The translations under genes and the position numbers were made by a program. Below are positions 47,414-57,650 of a stretch of 64,000 nt of DNA, in pieces. The stretch comes from VRUE01 sp963695835 (GTDB lineage: Bacteria; Actinomycetota; Thermoleophilia; Solirubrobacterales; 70-9), in assembly GCA_963695835.1 (NCBI GenBank), contig CAVOHR010000002.1, forward strand, positions 186,001 through 250,000. Direction: 5' to 3'. Within the stretch, counting starts at the first letter, position 1, and every line of letters starts with the position of its first letter. The notes below the pieces were generated by a model that had not been told where the DNA came from, made no database searches, and saw only the letters and a list, made by a program, of their open reading frames with translations.

Positions 47414-48349
47414 CTACGGCAACGGCTCCCAGTCCCAGGCTTTCTTCGAGGTCAGGCTCTCCTGGTCGAGGTAGCGGCGGAACTCGTCCAGCTCCGCCGG
47501 CTCGACGCTGTAGACGTGGTCGGGCTCGGGGAAGTGGCGCGAGCGGACCTCCTCGCCGTAGCGGCCGACCGCCTCGACCATCGTCTCGTGGACGTCGGCG
47601 TAGCGCTTGACGAACTTCGCCATGTGGCCGGTGGTGATGCCGAGCAGGTCGTGGAAGACGAGCACCTGGCCGGAGGTCGCCGGGCCGGCGCCGATCCCGA
47701 TCGACGGGATCTCGAGCCTGGCGACGATCGCTTCGACGATCGCCGCCGGCACCGCCTCGAAGACGATCGCGAAGCAGCCGACCGCTTGCAGGGCGAGGGC
47801 GTCCTCGCAGAGCTTGATCGCGCCCTGCGCGGTCTTGCCCTGGGCTTTGTAGCCGCCGAGCGCGGTCGCCGTCTGCGGGGTCAGGCCGACGTGGCCCATC
47901 ACCGGGATGCCGGCGCGGACGATCGCCCGCGCCCGCTCGACCGCGATCCCCCCCGCCTCCAGCTTCACCGTCTGGCAGCCGGTCTCCTTGACCAGGCGCT
48001 GGGCGTTCTGGACGGCCAGCTCGTTGCTCGCCTCGTAGCTTCCCATCGGCATGTCGCCGACCATCAGCGGCGTCCTCAACCCGCGGCGCACGGCTTTGCC
48101 GAGGACGACCATCTCGTCCATCGAGACCGGCTCGGTGCCGGGATAGCCGAGCACGACCATCGCCGCCGAGTCGCCGACCAGGACGATGTCGACCCCCGCC
48201 TCCTCGGCGACCTTCGCCGACGGGTAGTCGTATGCCGTGACCATCACGATCGGCTCCCCCGCCTCCTTCATCTCGGCCAAGCGCGGCAGCGACATCGGCC
48301 TGCGGCCGGCGGGGGGCGGGGCCGTGTGGGAGCGTCCGCCGGAGCTCAT
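47414..48349 (-). CDS. panB: 3-methyl-2-oxobutanoate hydroxymethyltransferase
   Basis: 311 aa, with about 20 extra N-terminal residues (SSGGRSHTAPPPAGRRP) compared with E. coli. It makes ketopantoate from 2-oxoisovalerate and methylene-THF. MVTAYDYPSAKVAEEAGVDIVLVGDSAAMVVLGYPGT is the metal and substrate region, VKLEAGGIAVERARAIV and GIPVMGHVGLTPQ the family core, and SIGIGAGPATSGQVLVFHDLLG the last motif. The start overlaps panD by 4 bp, so panC-panD-panB is one operon. Confidence 0.96.
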   Translation of the reverse strand: MSSGGRSHTAPPPAGRRPMSLPRLAEMKEAGEPIVMVTAYDYPSAKVAEEAGVDIVLVGDSAAMVVLGYPGTEPVSMDEMVVLGKAVRRGLRTPLMVGDMPMGSYEASNELAVQNAQRLVKETGCQTVKLEAGGIAVERARAIVRAGIPVMGHVGLTPQTATALGGYKAQGKTAQGAIKLCEDALALQAVGCFAIVFEAVPAAIVEAIVARLEIPSIGIGAGPATSGQVLVFHDLLGITTGHMAKFVKRYADVHETMVEAVGRYGEEVRSRHFPEPDHVYSVEPAELDEFRRYLDQESLTSKKAWDWEPLP

Positions 48350-48726
48350 GACAGCAGCACCTCCGGGCGGCTATCGACCGCGGCGATCGAGTTGTCCTCG
48401 CCGACGTGGACGACGAGCGGCGAGTAGGACTCGAGGTCGGCCTCGTCGTAGGCGCCGAAGCTGGCGACGATGATCTTGTCGCCGGGACGGGTCAGGTGGG
48501 CTGCGGCGCCGTTGACCTGCATCGTCCCCGAGCCGGGCTCGCCGTCGATCGCGTAGGTGACGAAGCGGGCGCCGTTGTCGATGTCCCAGACGTGCACCTG
48601 CTCGTTCGCGATCAGGTCGGCGGCGGCCATCAGCTCGGTGTCGATCGTGATGCTGCCGACGTACCCGACGTCGCAATCGGTGACCGTCGCCCGGTGGATC
48701 TTCGACTTCAGCATCTGCCTCTGCAT
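48346..48726 (-). CDS. panD: Aspartate 1-decarboxylase (pyruvoyl), proenzyme
   Basis: 126 aa. The self-cleavage site is YVGS at residues 22-25 (Gly24-Ser25), producing the pyruvoyl beta/alpha chains. KSKIHRATVTDCDVGYVGSIT and NGARFVTYAIDGEPGSG are clear family motifs. It makes beta-alanine for pantothenate. It begins 22 bp after panC. Confidence 0.97.
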   Translation of the reverse strand: MQRQMLKSKIHRATVTDCDVGYVGSITIDTELMAAADLIANEQVHVWDIDNGARFVTYAIDGEPGSGTMQVNGAAAHLTRPGDKIIVASFGAYDEADLESYSPLVVHVGEDNSIAAVDSRPEVLLS

Positions 48727-48748
48727 TGACTCCCCTTCGTGACGGGTT

Positions 48749-49657
48749 TCAAGTTCTCGGGTCGATCGTGACGTTGTCGATCAGTCGCGCCACGCCGACC
48801 CGGGCGGCCACGGCGACGAGGACGGGACGGTCGCCGAGCTCGGCGACCGGGGAGAGGTCTTCGGGGTCGCGCGCCTCGAGGTACTCGGGCTCGATCCCGG
48901 CGGCGGCCAGCTCGCGCAGCCCGGCCTCGATGCCGGCGGCGAGCGACTCGGCCCGGGCGGCGCGCTCGGCGGCGGCCAGGGCGCGCGAGAGGGCGGTCGC
49001 CCGCTCGCGCTCGGCCGGATCGAGGTAGGCGTTGCGGGAGCTCATCGCCAGGCCGTCGGACTCGCGCACGATCGGCAGCCCCTCGATCCGCACCGGGAAG
49101 TCGAGGTCGCGGACCATGCGGCGGATCGCCGCCAGCTGCTGGGCGTCCTTCTGGCCGAAGTAGGCGACGTCGGGCCCGACCGAGTTGAAGAGCTTGGCGA
49201 CGACCGTGGTGACACCGCGGAAGTGGCCGGGACCGCGCCGCGCCGGGTCGCCGTCGAGCACCTCGGTCAGGCCGGCGACCTCGACCGCGGTCGCGAAGCC
49301 GTCGGGGTAGACCTCCTCGACCGGCGGCGCGTAGATCAGGTCGACGCCGGCCGCGGCGGCCAGCTCGGCGTCGCGCGCCTCGTCGCGCGGGTAGCGGTCG
49401 AGGTCCTCGCCGGGGCCGAACTGGGCCGGGTTGACGAACAGGCTCATCACGACCACGTCGCACTCCTCCCGCGCCGCCCGCAGCAGCGAGAGATGCCCCT
49501 CGTGCAGGCAGCCCATCGTCGGCGCCAGGCCGATCGAGCGGCCCTCGCGGCGCGGCGCGGCCAGCGCGGCGCGCAGCTCGTCCCTGGCGCGAACGAATTT
49601 CACGCCGGCTCTTGCGTGCGGGGGCTCGGTCAGTGCGAGGCTCATCTCGAGGTCCAT
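48749..49657 (-). CDS. panC: Pantothenate synthetase
   Basis: 302 aa. It ligates pantoate and beta-alanine with ATP. Motifs: GLAPTMGCLHEGHLSLLRAAREE (HIGH-like), FVNPAQFGPGEDLDRYPRD, VAKLFNSVGPDVAYFGQKDAQQL, and the KMSK-like loop DGLAMSSRNAYL. It is first in the panC-panD-panB operon. The first Met (MDLEMSLAL) may be replaced by the second, five codons later. A hairpin terminator for the preceding gene lies 65 bp upstream. Confidence 0.96.
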   Translation of the reverse strand: MDLEMSLALTEPPHARAGVKFVRARDELRAALAAPRREGRSIGLAPTMGCLHEGHLSLLRAAREECDVVVMSLFVNPAQFGPGEDLDRYPRDEARDAELAAAAGVDLIYAPPVEEVYPDGFATAVEVAGLTEVLDGDPARRGPGHFRGVTTVVAKLFNSVGPDVAYFGQKDAQQLAAIRRMVRDLDFPVRIEGLPIVRESDGLAMSSRNAYLDPAERERATALSRALAAAERAARAESLAAGIEAGLRELAAAGIEPEYLEARDPEDLSPVAELGDRPVLVAVAARVGVARLIDNVTIDPRT

Positions 49658-49721
49658 GCCCTGGGGGTCACGGCCGAAAGGCGATTATAGGACCTTCCAC
49701 AGCCGCGGTCGCGGGGACGCG

Positions 49722-49758
49722 TGCTCCGTTGAGGGTGCATAGGCCACCGAACGGAGCA
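49722..49758. terminator. Hairpin terminator downstream of the hexapeptide acyltransferase
   Basis: TGCTCCGTT and AACGGAGCA form a perfect 9-bp stem with an inner GGTG/CACC pairing. It lies 9 bp beyond the acyltransferase stop, between it and panC. The arms resemble those of the hairpins at 32468 and 34303. Confidence 0.7.
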
Positions 49759-49766
49759 TTGGCGCC

Positions 49767-50351
49767 TCAGCGACGGAAATCTATGGCCTTGATCACACGG
49801 GCCGGCGCGCCCGCGGCGATCATGCCCGGTGGCAGGTCGCGGTTGACGACCGAGTTGGCGCCGATCACGCAGCGCTCGCCGATCGTCACGCCGCCGGTGA
49901 CGACGCAGTTGACGCCGAACCAGCAGTTGGCGCCGATCCGCACCGGTCCCTTGCTGGTGAAGCCCTGCCAGGTGACCGGCGTGTCCGGGTCGTCGAAGCG
50001 GTGCTCGGCGTCGCCGACGAAGCAGCCGTTGGCGAACATCGTGTGGTCGCCAACGACGACCCCGGCCTGGGCGGCGAGCATCGTGTTGCGGTTGAGGAAG
50101 CAGCCGGCGCCGATCTCGATCCGCGCCTCGGGGGCAAGGGTCAGCCAGCAGCCGGGCTCCAGCAGAGTGCCCTCGCCGATCGTCAGGCGGCCCTCGTCGA
50201 GCGCCTCCAGCAGCTCGCCCTCGACCGGGTAGCGGACGAAGAAGCCGCCGCGGGCCGCGTGGCGGTCGATCCGCAGGCGGCGCAGCCGGCGGCGGTTGCG
50301 CTCGTACCAGCGCCGCTTCGCCCACCAGACTCGCCAGCCTCGGTTGCTCAT
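49767..50351 (-). CDS. Hexapeptide-repeat acyltransferase (LbH)
   Basis: 194 aa from the ATG at 50351. A basic N-terminus (WWAKRRWYERNRRRLRRLR) is followed by the left-handed beta-helix repeats: GEGTLLEPGCWLTLAPEARIEIGAGCFLN, VVVGDHTMFANGCFVGDAEH, KGPVRIGANCWFGVNCVVTGGVTIGERCVIGANSVVNRDLPPGMIAAGAPARVI. The C-terminal motif is that of sugar or serine O-acetyltransferases (maltose/galactoside acetyltransferase family). It is likely to O-acetylate a surface glycan. It is divergent from the ROK kinase, with a 22-bp spacer. Confidence 0.85.
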   Translation of the reverse strand: MSNRGWRVWWAKRRWYERNRRRLRRLRIDRHAARGGFFVRYPVEGELLEALDEGRLTIGEGTLLEPGCWLTLAPEARIEIGAGCFLNRNTMLAAQAGVVVGDHTMFANGCFVGDAEHRFDDPDTPVTWQGFTSKGPVRIGANCWFGVNCVVTGGVTIGERCVIGANSVVNRDLPPGMIAAGAPARVIKAIDFRR

Positions 50352-50373
50352 CCGGGCGCATACACTGACGCAC

Positions 50374-51333
50374 GTGAGCGACCTGCGTGGCGGCATCGAT
50401 CTCGGCGGCACCAAGATCCAGACGGTCGTCGTCGACGGCGGCGGCAAGTTGCTGGGCGAAGCGCGGCAGCCGACCCCGACCTCCGGCGGGCCGGACGACG
50501 TCGCGCGGGCGATAGAGGACGCGCTGCGCGAAGCCGCCTCGGCGGCGGGGGCGAAGCCGGAGGATCTGGCGGGAATCGGGGTCGGCTCGCCCGGCGACGC
50601 CGAGGAGTCGACCGGCGTCGTCTCCGGCGCCCGCAACCTGCCCGGCTGGGAAGGCAGCTTCCCGCTCGGCGAGACGCTCGCGAAGGCGCTCGGCACGCGG
50701 GTGCGGATCGGCAACGACGTCCAGGTGGCGGTCGAAGGGGAGTACCGGCTCGGCGCCGGGCGCGACTACGACTCGCTGCTCGGCGTCTGGTGGGGCACCG
50801 GGGTCGGCGGCGGCATCATTCTCGGCGGCAAGCCCTGGCTCGGTCGCGGCGCCGCCGGGGAGATCGGCCACACCGTCGTCAAGCGCAACGGCGCCCGCTG
50901 CCCCTGCGGCCGGCGCGGCTGCCTCGAGGCCTACGCCGGCCGGGCGGCGATGGAGGCGCGGGCGCACCGCGAGCGCGCCGCCGGCGTCGACACCAACCTC
51001 TTCGAGATCATGGAGAAGCGCGGCAAAGACCGGCTCACCAGCTCGGTCTGGGAGCACGCCCTGCGCGAGGAGGACCCGCTCGCCGAGAGCCTGCTGCGCC
51101 GCGCCGTCCGCTACCTCGGGACCGGGATCGCCTCCGCCGTCAACCTGCTCGACGTCGAAGCGGTGGTGATCGGCGGCGGCCTCGGCGCGCGCTTCGGCGA
51201 TCACTTCATGGACCACCTGACGAAGGAGATGCACAAGCACCTGTTCGTCGACGACCGCCCGCCGCGCGTGCACGTCGCCGAGCTCGGCGACCTGGGCGGC
51301 GCGATCGGCGCCTCGCTGCTCGTTTCGGACTGA
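50374..51333 (+). CDS. ROK-family sugar kinase (glucokinase-like)
   Basis: 319 aa from the GTG at 50374; the frame extends further up but overlaps the divergent gene. ATP motif GGIDLGGTKIQTVVVD, substrate motif GWWGTGVGGGIILGGKPWLGRGAAGEIGHTVV, and the ROK zinc site CPCGRRGCLEAYAG, where His of GEIGH and three Cys coordinate zinc. A -10-like TACACT lies 7-12 bp upstream of the start, so it may be leaderless. Likely substrate is glucose or fructose; the exact sugar is not determined. It ends at the hairpin at 51340. Confidence 0.9.
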   Translation: MSDLRGGIDLGGTKIQTVVVDGGGKLLGEARQPTPTSGGPDDVARAIEDALREAASAAGAKPEDLAGIGVGSPGDAEESTGVVSGARNLPGWEGSFPLGETLAKALGTRVRIGNDVQVAVEGEYRLGAGRDYDSLLGVWWGTGVGGGIILGGKPWLGRGAAGEIGHTVVKRNGARCPCGRRGCLEAYAGRAAMEARAHRERAAGVDTNLFEIMEKRGKDRLTSSVWEHALREEDPLAESLLRRAVRYLGTGIASAVNLLDVEAVVIGGGLGARFGDHFMDHLTKEMHKHLFVDDRPPRVHVAELGDLGGAIGASLLVSD

Positions 51334-51339
51334 AGCGCA

Positions 51340-51376
51340 TGGCGCTTTTGTGTCGCATAGCGACACAAAAGCGCCA
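51340..51376. terminator. Perfect 17-bp hairpin between convergent genes
   Basis: The arms TGGCGCTTTTGTGTCGC and its exact complement form 17 bp with a 3-base loop ATA. It lies 7 bp after the ROK kinase stop and 9 bp from the uvrA stop, so it serves as a bidirectional terminator. Confidence 0.85.
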
Positions 51377-51384
51377 ACCGGCTC

Positions 51385-54261
<2,877 letters not shown>

Positions 54262-54283
54262 TGGCGGTCGATTCTACGCAGGC

Positions 54284-54293
54284 GAACAGACGT
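54284..54293 (-). promoter_or_regulatory. Left part of a split SOS-box-like sequence before uvrA
   Basis: The sequence GCGAACAGACGT ends exactly where the IS1595 element begins; the other flank of the element, at 55380-55388, continues CAGACGTTC. Removing the IS and one copy of CAGACGT restores CGAACAGACGTTCC, i.e. GAAC-N4-GTTC, the core of Gram-positive LexA boxes. It lies about 25-35 bp upstream of the uvrA start, a position where a LexA box would fit. The box is now broken. Confidence 0.6.
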
Positions 54294-55378
54294 GTGGGGT
54301 ATCTGCTTCGCTCCAGTTGGCGCCTAGCTTCGGCCTGAGCGCCCCGTTCCTTCCCGCCCCTGCTCGCCGCCGAGGATCCGCTTGAGCGGGATCGGCTCGG
54401 TATCGACGGCCTCCTGCAGCAGCCGGTAGAAGAGCAGGCCGGGATAGCGCGAGCGACGACGGTTGAAGCGGAAGGTGAACTCGTCGAGGTAGTAGTCGAG
54501 CTGCTGGGGGGCCACCGAGCCCTGGTGGGTGCCCAACAGCCAGCGCTTGAGCAGGGCAAAGACGCGGTGCACGTGGGGCATCGAGGCGGAGGCGGGCTGG
54601 CCGGTGCGCGAGACGTTGATCGGGTCGTGGCGGTAGCCGAACCGGGGAAGGTCGGCGTAGAGGTTCCAGCCGTCGGTCCTGACCCGGCCCCCCGGCGCTA
54701 CCGCCTCGCAGACGAAGCCCTCCAGGGCGGGCTTGGTCGCCCGGTCCAGCCGGCTCAGCCTGATCCGCCCCGCGGACTCCCGTACTCCAGGGCGCACCTC
54801 CACTGCGCAGATCACGATCGACTTCTCGGCCGTTTGGCGGCCATCGGTGCCGATATCGCGCCCGCCGACGTAGGCCTCGTCGACTTCGACCAGCCCATCC
54901 AGGAGCTCGCGGCCGGGGCGGACCATCGCCCGGCGCAGCTTGTGCAGGTGCGCCCAGGCGGTCTCGTAGGAGCCCAGGCCCATCGCCCGCTTGAAGCCGA
55001 GCGCCGACATTCCCTGTTTTTGGGAGACCAGCTGCCAAATCGCCGCGAACCAGTTCAGAAGAGGCGTGCGGGTGCCGGCAAACAGGGTGCCGGCGGTCGC
55101 CGAGGTCTGGCGCTCGCAGGCTCGGCAGACCCAAAGGCCGCGCTTGGTGCGCCAGCCCTCCTTCGAGCCGCAGGCGGGGCAGCGGAAGCCCTTGGGCCAG
55201 CGCAGCCGTTCCAGGTAGTCCAGGCATGCCTGCTCGTCGGGGAAGAAGCGTTGGAACTCCGGCCAGTCGCGTGGGTAGTCCCGGCCTGCCCTGGGCCGGT
55301 CCTCTCCTTGCCCGCCTTCGTGCGGCGCCTCCACTGTGTTTCGAGTCTACTGGAGCGAAGCAGATACCCCACCCCACC
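54294..55378 (-). mobile_element. IS1595-family (ISXO2-like) insertion sequence
   Basis: About 1085 bp. TIRs begin GTGGGGTATCTGCTTCGCTC (24 bp exact at 54294-54317 and 55349-55372). The flanks share CAGACGT, preceded by A on the left and G on the right, consistent with an 8-bp target duplication (ACAGACGT) with one change. The right end carries six extra bases (CCCACC) outside the TIR match, a small duplication. It contains one transposase and separates uvrA from its upstream sequence. Confidence 0.85.
54324..55334 (-). CDS. IS1595-family transposase
   Basis: 336 aa from a GTG. N-terminal zinc ribbon (CPACGSKEGWRTKRGLWVCRACERQTS), then the ISXO2-like DDE domain: VEVDEAYVGGRDIG, VRTDGWNLYADL and LDYYLDEFTFRFNRRRS, in the IS1595 order. 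The C-terminus is low-complexity. The gene is uninterrupted, so it could be active. It runs in the same direction as uvrA. Confidence 0.93.
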   Translation of the reverse strand: MEAPHEGGQGEDRPRAGRDYPRDWPEFQRFFPDEQACLDYLERLRWPKGFRCPACGSKEGWRTKRGLWVCRACERQTSATAGTLFAGTRTPLLNWFAAIWQLVSQKQGMSALGFKRAMGLGSYETAWAHLHKLRRAMVRPGRELLDGLVEVDEAYVGGRDIGTDGRQTAEKSIVICAVEVRPGVRESAGRIRLSRLDRATKPALEGFVCEAVAPGGRVRTDGWNLYADLPRFGYRHDPINVSRTGQPASASMPHVHRVFALLKRWLLGTHQGSVAPQQLDYYLDEFTFRFNRRRSRYPGLLFYRLLQEAVDTEPIPLKRILGGEQGREGTGRSGRS

Positions 55379-55397
55379 GCAGACGTTCCCTCCCGGC

Positions 55398-55438
55398 CGG
55401 GTCGCTTTGTTCGGGTATATCCCGAAAAAGGCGACCCG
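55398..55438. terminator. Hairpin downstream of the thioredoxin gene
   Basis: CGGGTCGC with GCGACCCG, with an inner TTCGGG/CCCGAA pairing and a TATA loop, makes a ~16-bp stem. It starts one base after the thioredoxin stop. It also lies beyond the right end of the IS1595, so readthrough into the element would be limited. Confidence 0.75.
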
Positions 55439-56176
55439 TCAGTAGAGAGCGGCGGCGAGGCGCTTGCGGTACTCGCGGGCGGTCGGGTCGGCCGGGTCGA
55501 GCTCGCTGAGGATGCCGACGGAGGCGCGGCGGATCTGCTCGCGGGTCTCCTCGTCGGCGTTCGGGATTGCGGCGAGGAGCGCGTCGAGAGCCGCCTCGCG
55601 GTGGCCACGGTCGAGGCTGGCGAAGGCCTCCTCGCCGACGCCGGCCTTCGTCAGCCCGATCCGGGCGGCGATGCCCTCCGCGGCGAAGTCCCCCTGATGG
55701 CCCTCGACCGCTTCCAGCGCCTCGTCCTCCGCCCCGCGCTCCAGCCGCGCCCAGGCGAGGGCGACGGCGATGTCGGCCCGCCGCGGCTCCAGCTCGGCCG
55801 CCTCGCGCAGCGACAGCTCGTCGCCGGCGGCCAGCAGCTCGTCGGCCCGCGAGGGCGCCAGCGCGTCGAACAGCTCTTCCACCTTGGCCCGCGGCACGGC
55901 GCCGACGAACTCGTCGACCACGGCGCCGTCGCGGAACGCCTTCACCGCCGGGATCCCCTGCACGCCGTAGCGGGCGGCGAGCGCCTGGTTGGCATCGACG
56001 TCGACCTTGGCCAGCACGACCTTGCCGTCGCGAGCCGCCTCGGCGGCCTCCAGCGCCGGCGTGAGCGTCCGGCACGGCCCGCACCACTCGGCCCAGAAGT
56101 CGACGACGACCGGGACCGAGCGCGAGCGCTCGATCACCTCGCGCTCGAAGCTCGTCTCGCTGACGTCGATCGCCAC
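55439..56176 (-). CDS. Thioredoxin with TPR domain (CnoX/YbbN-like)
   Basis: 245 aa. N-terminal thioredoxin domain with WCGPC (VVVDFWAEWCGPCRTLTPALE) and cis-Pro in GVQGIPAVKAFRDGAVV. The C-terminal half is helical, with TPR-like repeats (AAELEPRRADIAVALAWARLERGAEDEALEAV and onwards). CnoX-type proteins act as redox-regulated holdases for GroEL/DnaK. It follows MmgE/PrpD by 2 bp, so both are in one transcript. Confidence 0.92.
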   Translation of the reverse strand: MAIDVSETSFEREVIERSRSVPVVVDFWAEWCGPCRTLTPALEAAEAARDGKVVLAKVDVDANQALAARYGVQGIPAVKAFRDGAVVDEFVGAVPRAKVEELFDALAPSRADELLAAGDELSLREAAELEPRRADIAVALAWARLERGAEDEALEAVEGHQGDFAAEGIAARIGLTKAGVGEEAFASLDRGHREAALDALLAAIPNADEETREQIRRASVGILSELDPADPTAREYRKRLAAALY

Positions 56177-56178
56177 GG

Positions 56179-57624
56179 TCAGAGGTTAGACGCGGCCAGG
56201 GCCGCCTTCGCCGCCTCGAGGCCGGCGACCTCGAGCTTCTCCGCGACGACCGCGCGCTGCTCGTCGAGAGACCGGCCGCACGAGCCCGGCTCGGCTCCCT
56301 CGATCGTGCGGATCGAGTCGTCGCGGAGGCGGATCCGCAGCCGGCTCGGGAAGGTCATCCGCAGGCGGGCGACGTCGAGGTCGGCGATCGCGCCGGCGGG
56401 GCGCCGGCGAAGCCGGTCGACGAGCGAGCCGCCGACGGCGCGGCGCAGGGCCGGGTCGGCACGGACCGCGCGCAGCAGGGCCGGGCCGGGGTTCGCCCCG
56501 TCCATGTTGACGTCGGCCAGCCGGCGGCGGATCCGCAGCAGATCCCCGACTCCGAGGTCGGGCGAGGCGCCCGCCTCGAGCGTCCCCAGCAGGGTCTTCG
56601 CGGTCAGAGCCGGATCGTGGCGCACGCTTACCCGCGCCGCCAGCGCCCGGACCTTCGCCTCGTTCGCGGCCAACCAGGAAGGCTCCAGCTCGGCCGGAGT
56701 GAGGCGGCCGGCGAGCAGGGCGATCGCGGTGCTCAGCTTCGCCGAGAAGTTGACCCGCACCGGCGAGAGATCCGGTCCGGCTCCCAGCTCCTCCATCTCG
56801 CAGGTCAGCCAGCCGGCCTCGACCTCGACCGCGTCGACCTCGCCCGCGTCGACGCCGGCCGCGCAGGCTGCCTCGCCGACGGACTGGAGGTAGGCGCAGC
56901 CTGGCAGCCGCTTGAAGGCGAGGGTGTCGGTCAGCCAGACGCTTCCGAACCCGCCGAACATCGCCGGCCGCGGGACGAAGGAGAGGTTTGCGAGGACGCC
57001 GCGCGGGTGCTCGATCACGTCGAGCGCCCCGGTCATCCCCTCGGCGGCCAGCAGCGCCGCCCGCGCCCCGGCCGCCGCCGGCTCGGCCGCGGTCAGCAGC
57101 TTCGACCCCGGTCCCATGAACCCGGGCCACATCCCGTAGGGCGGCTGGTAGAGGGCGATCGCCAGCGCATGCGCGGTGCACTCGGCGTCGAGGCCGAGGC
57201 CGACCGCCGCCGCGAGCGCCGCCGAGGCGCAGTGGATCGAGGCCCAGAACTGGCCGTTGTGGGGGCCGAGGAAGAGCGCCGCGCCGAGCCGGCCGGCGAC
57301 CTCGTTGGCGGCGACCTGGGCGACCGGCACCCGGTCCGGATCGGCGGCGAAGGCAGCGGCGACCGGGACCGCCGAGTGCCCGGTATGCCCCATGAACAGG
57401 TAGTCGTCCCAGTCGTGGGCGATCGAGGCGGCGGCCGAGCGGTAGACCTCGCCGGCCGGGCCGTCGGGGGCGACCGCGGCGAACGGCGCCGCGGCACGCT
57501 CCCCGGCGGCGCGGCCCGCCGCGATGCTCATCGCCTGGAGCGCAGCACGCTCGCGGACGCTGGCTGGAAGGTCGCCGGGCCGCAGCCCGGCCGCCCAGCC
57601 GGCGATCTCCTCGCAGATGGTCAC
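56179..57624 (-). CDS. MmgE/PrpD-family protein
   Basis: 481 aa. The family pattern is RERAALQAMSIAAGRAAGER, then SIAHDWDDYLFMGHTGHSAVPVAAAFA, ANEVAGRLGAALFLGPHNGQFW and SAALAAAVGLGLDAECTAHALAIAL. The rest follows 2-methylcitrate dehydratase-type folds (VEVEAGWLTCEMEE, NFSAKLSTAIALLAG). The lid regions are less conserved, so the substrate is unknown; a dehydratase or decarboxylase is likely. It is 26 bp after uvrB's stop on the same strand and continues into the thioredoxin gene. Confidence 0.85.
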   Translation of the reverse strand: MTICEEIAGWAAGLRPGDLPASVRERAALQAMSIAAGRAAGERAAAPFAAVAPDGPAGEVYRSAAASIAHDWDDYLFMGHTGHSAVPVAAAFAADPDRVPVAQVAANEVAGRLGAALFLGPHNGQFWASIHCASAALAAAVGLGLDAECTAHALAIALYQPPYGMWPGFMGPGSKLLTAAEPAAAGARAALLAAEGMTGALDVIEHPRGVLANLSFVPRPAMFGGFGSVWLTDTLAFKRLPGCAYLQSVGEAACAAGVDAGEVDAVEVEAGWLTCEMEELGAGPDLSPVRVNFSAKLSTAIALLAGRLTPAELEPSWLAANEAKVRALAARVSVRHDPALTAKTLLGTLEAGASPDLGVGDLLRIRRRLADVNMDGANPGPALLRAVRADPALRRAVGGSLVDRLRRRPAGAIADLDVARLRMTFPSRLRIRLRDDSIRTIEGAEPGSCGRSLDEQRAVVAEKLEVAGLEAAKAALAASNL

Positions 57625-57650
57625 GGAGCCGATGCTCTCACGACCGCCGG

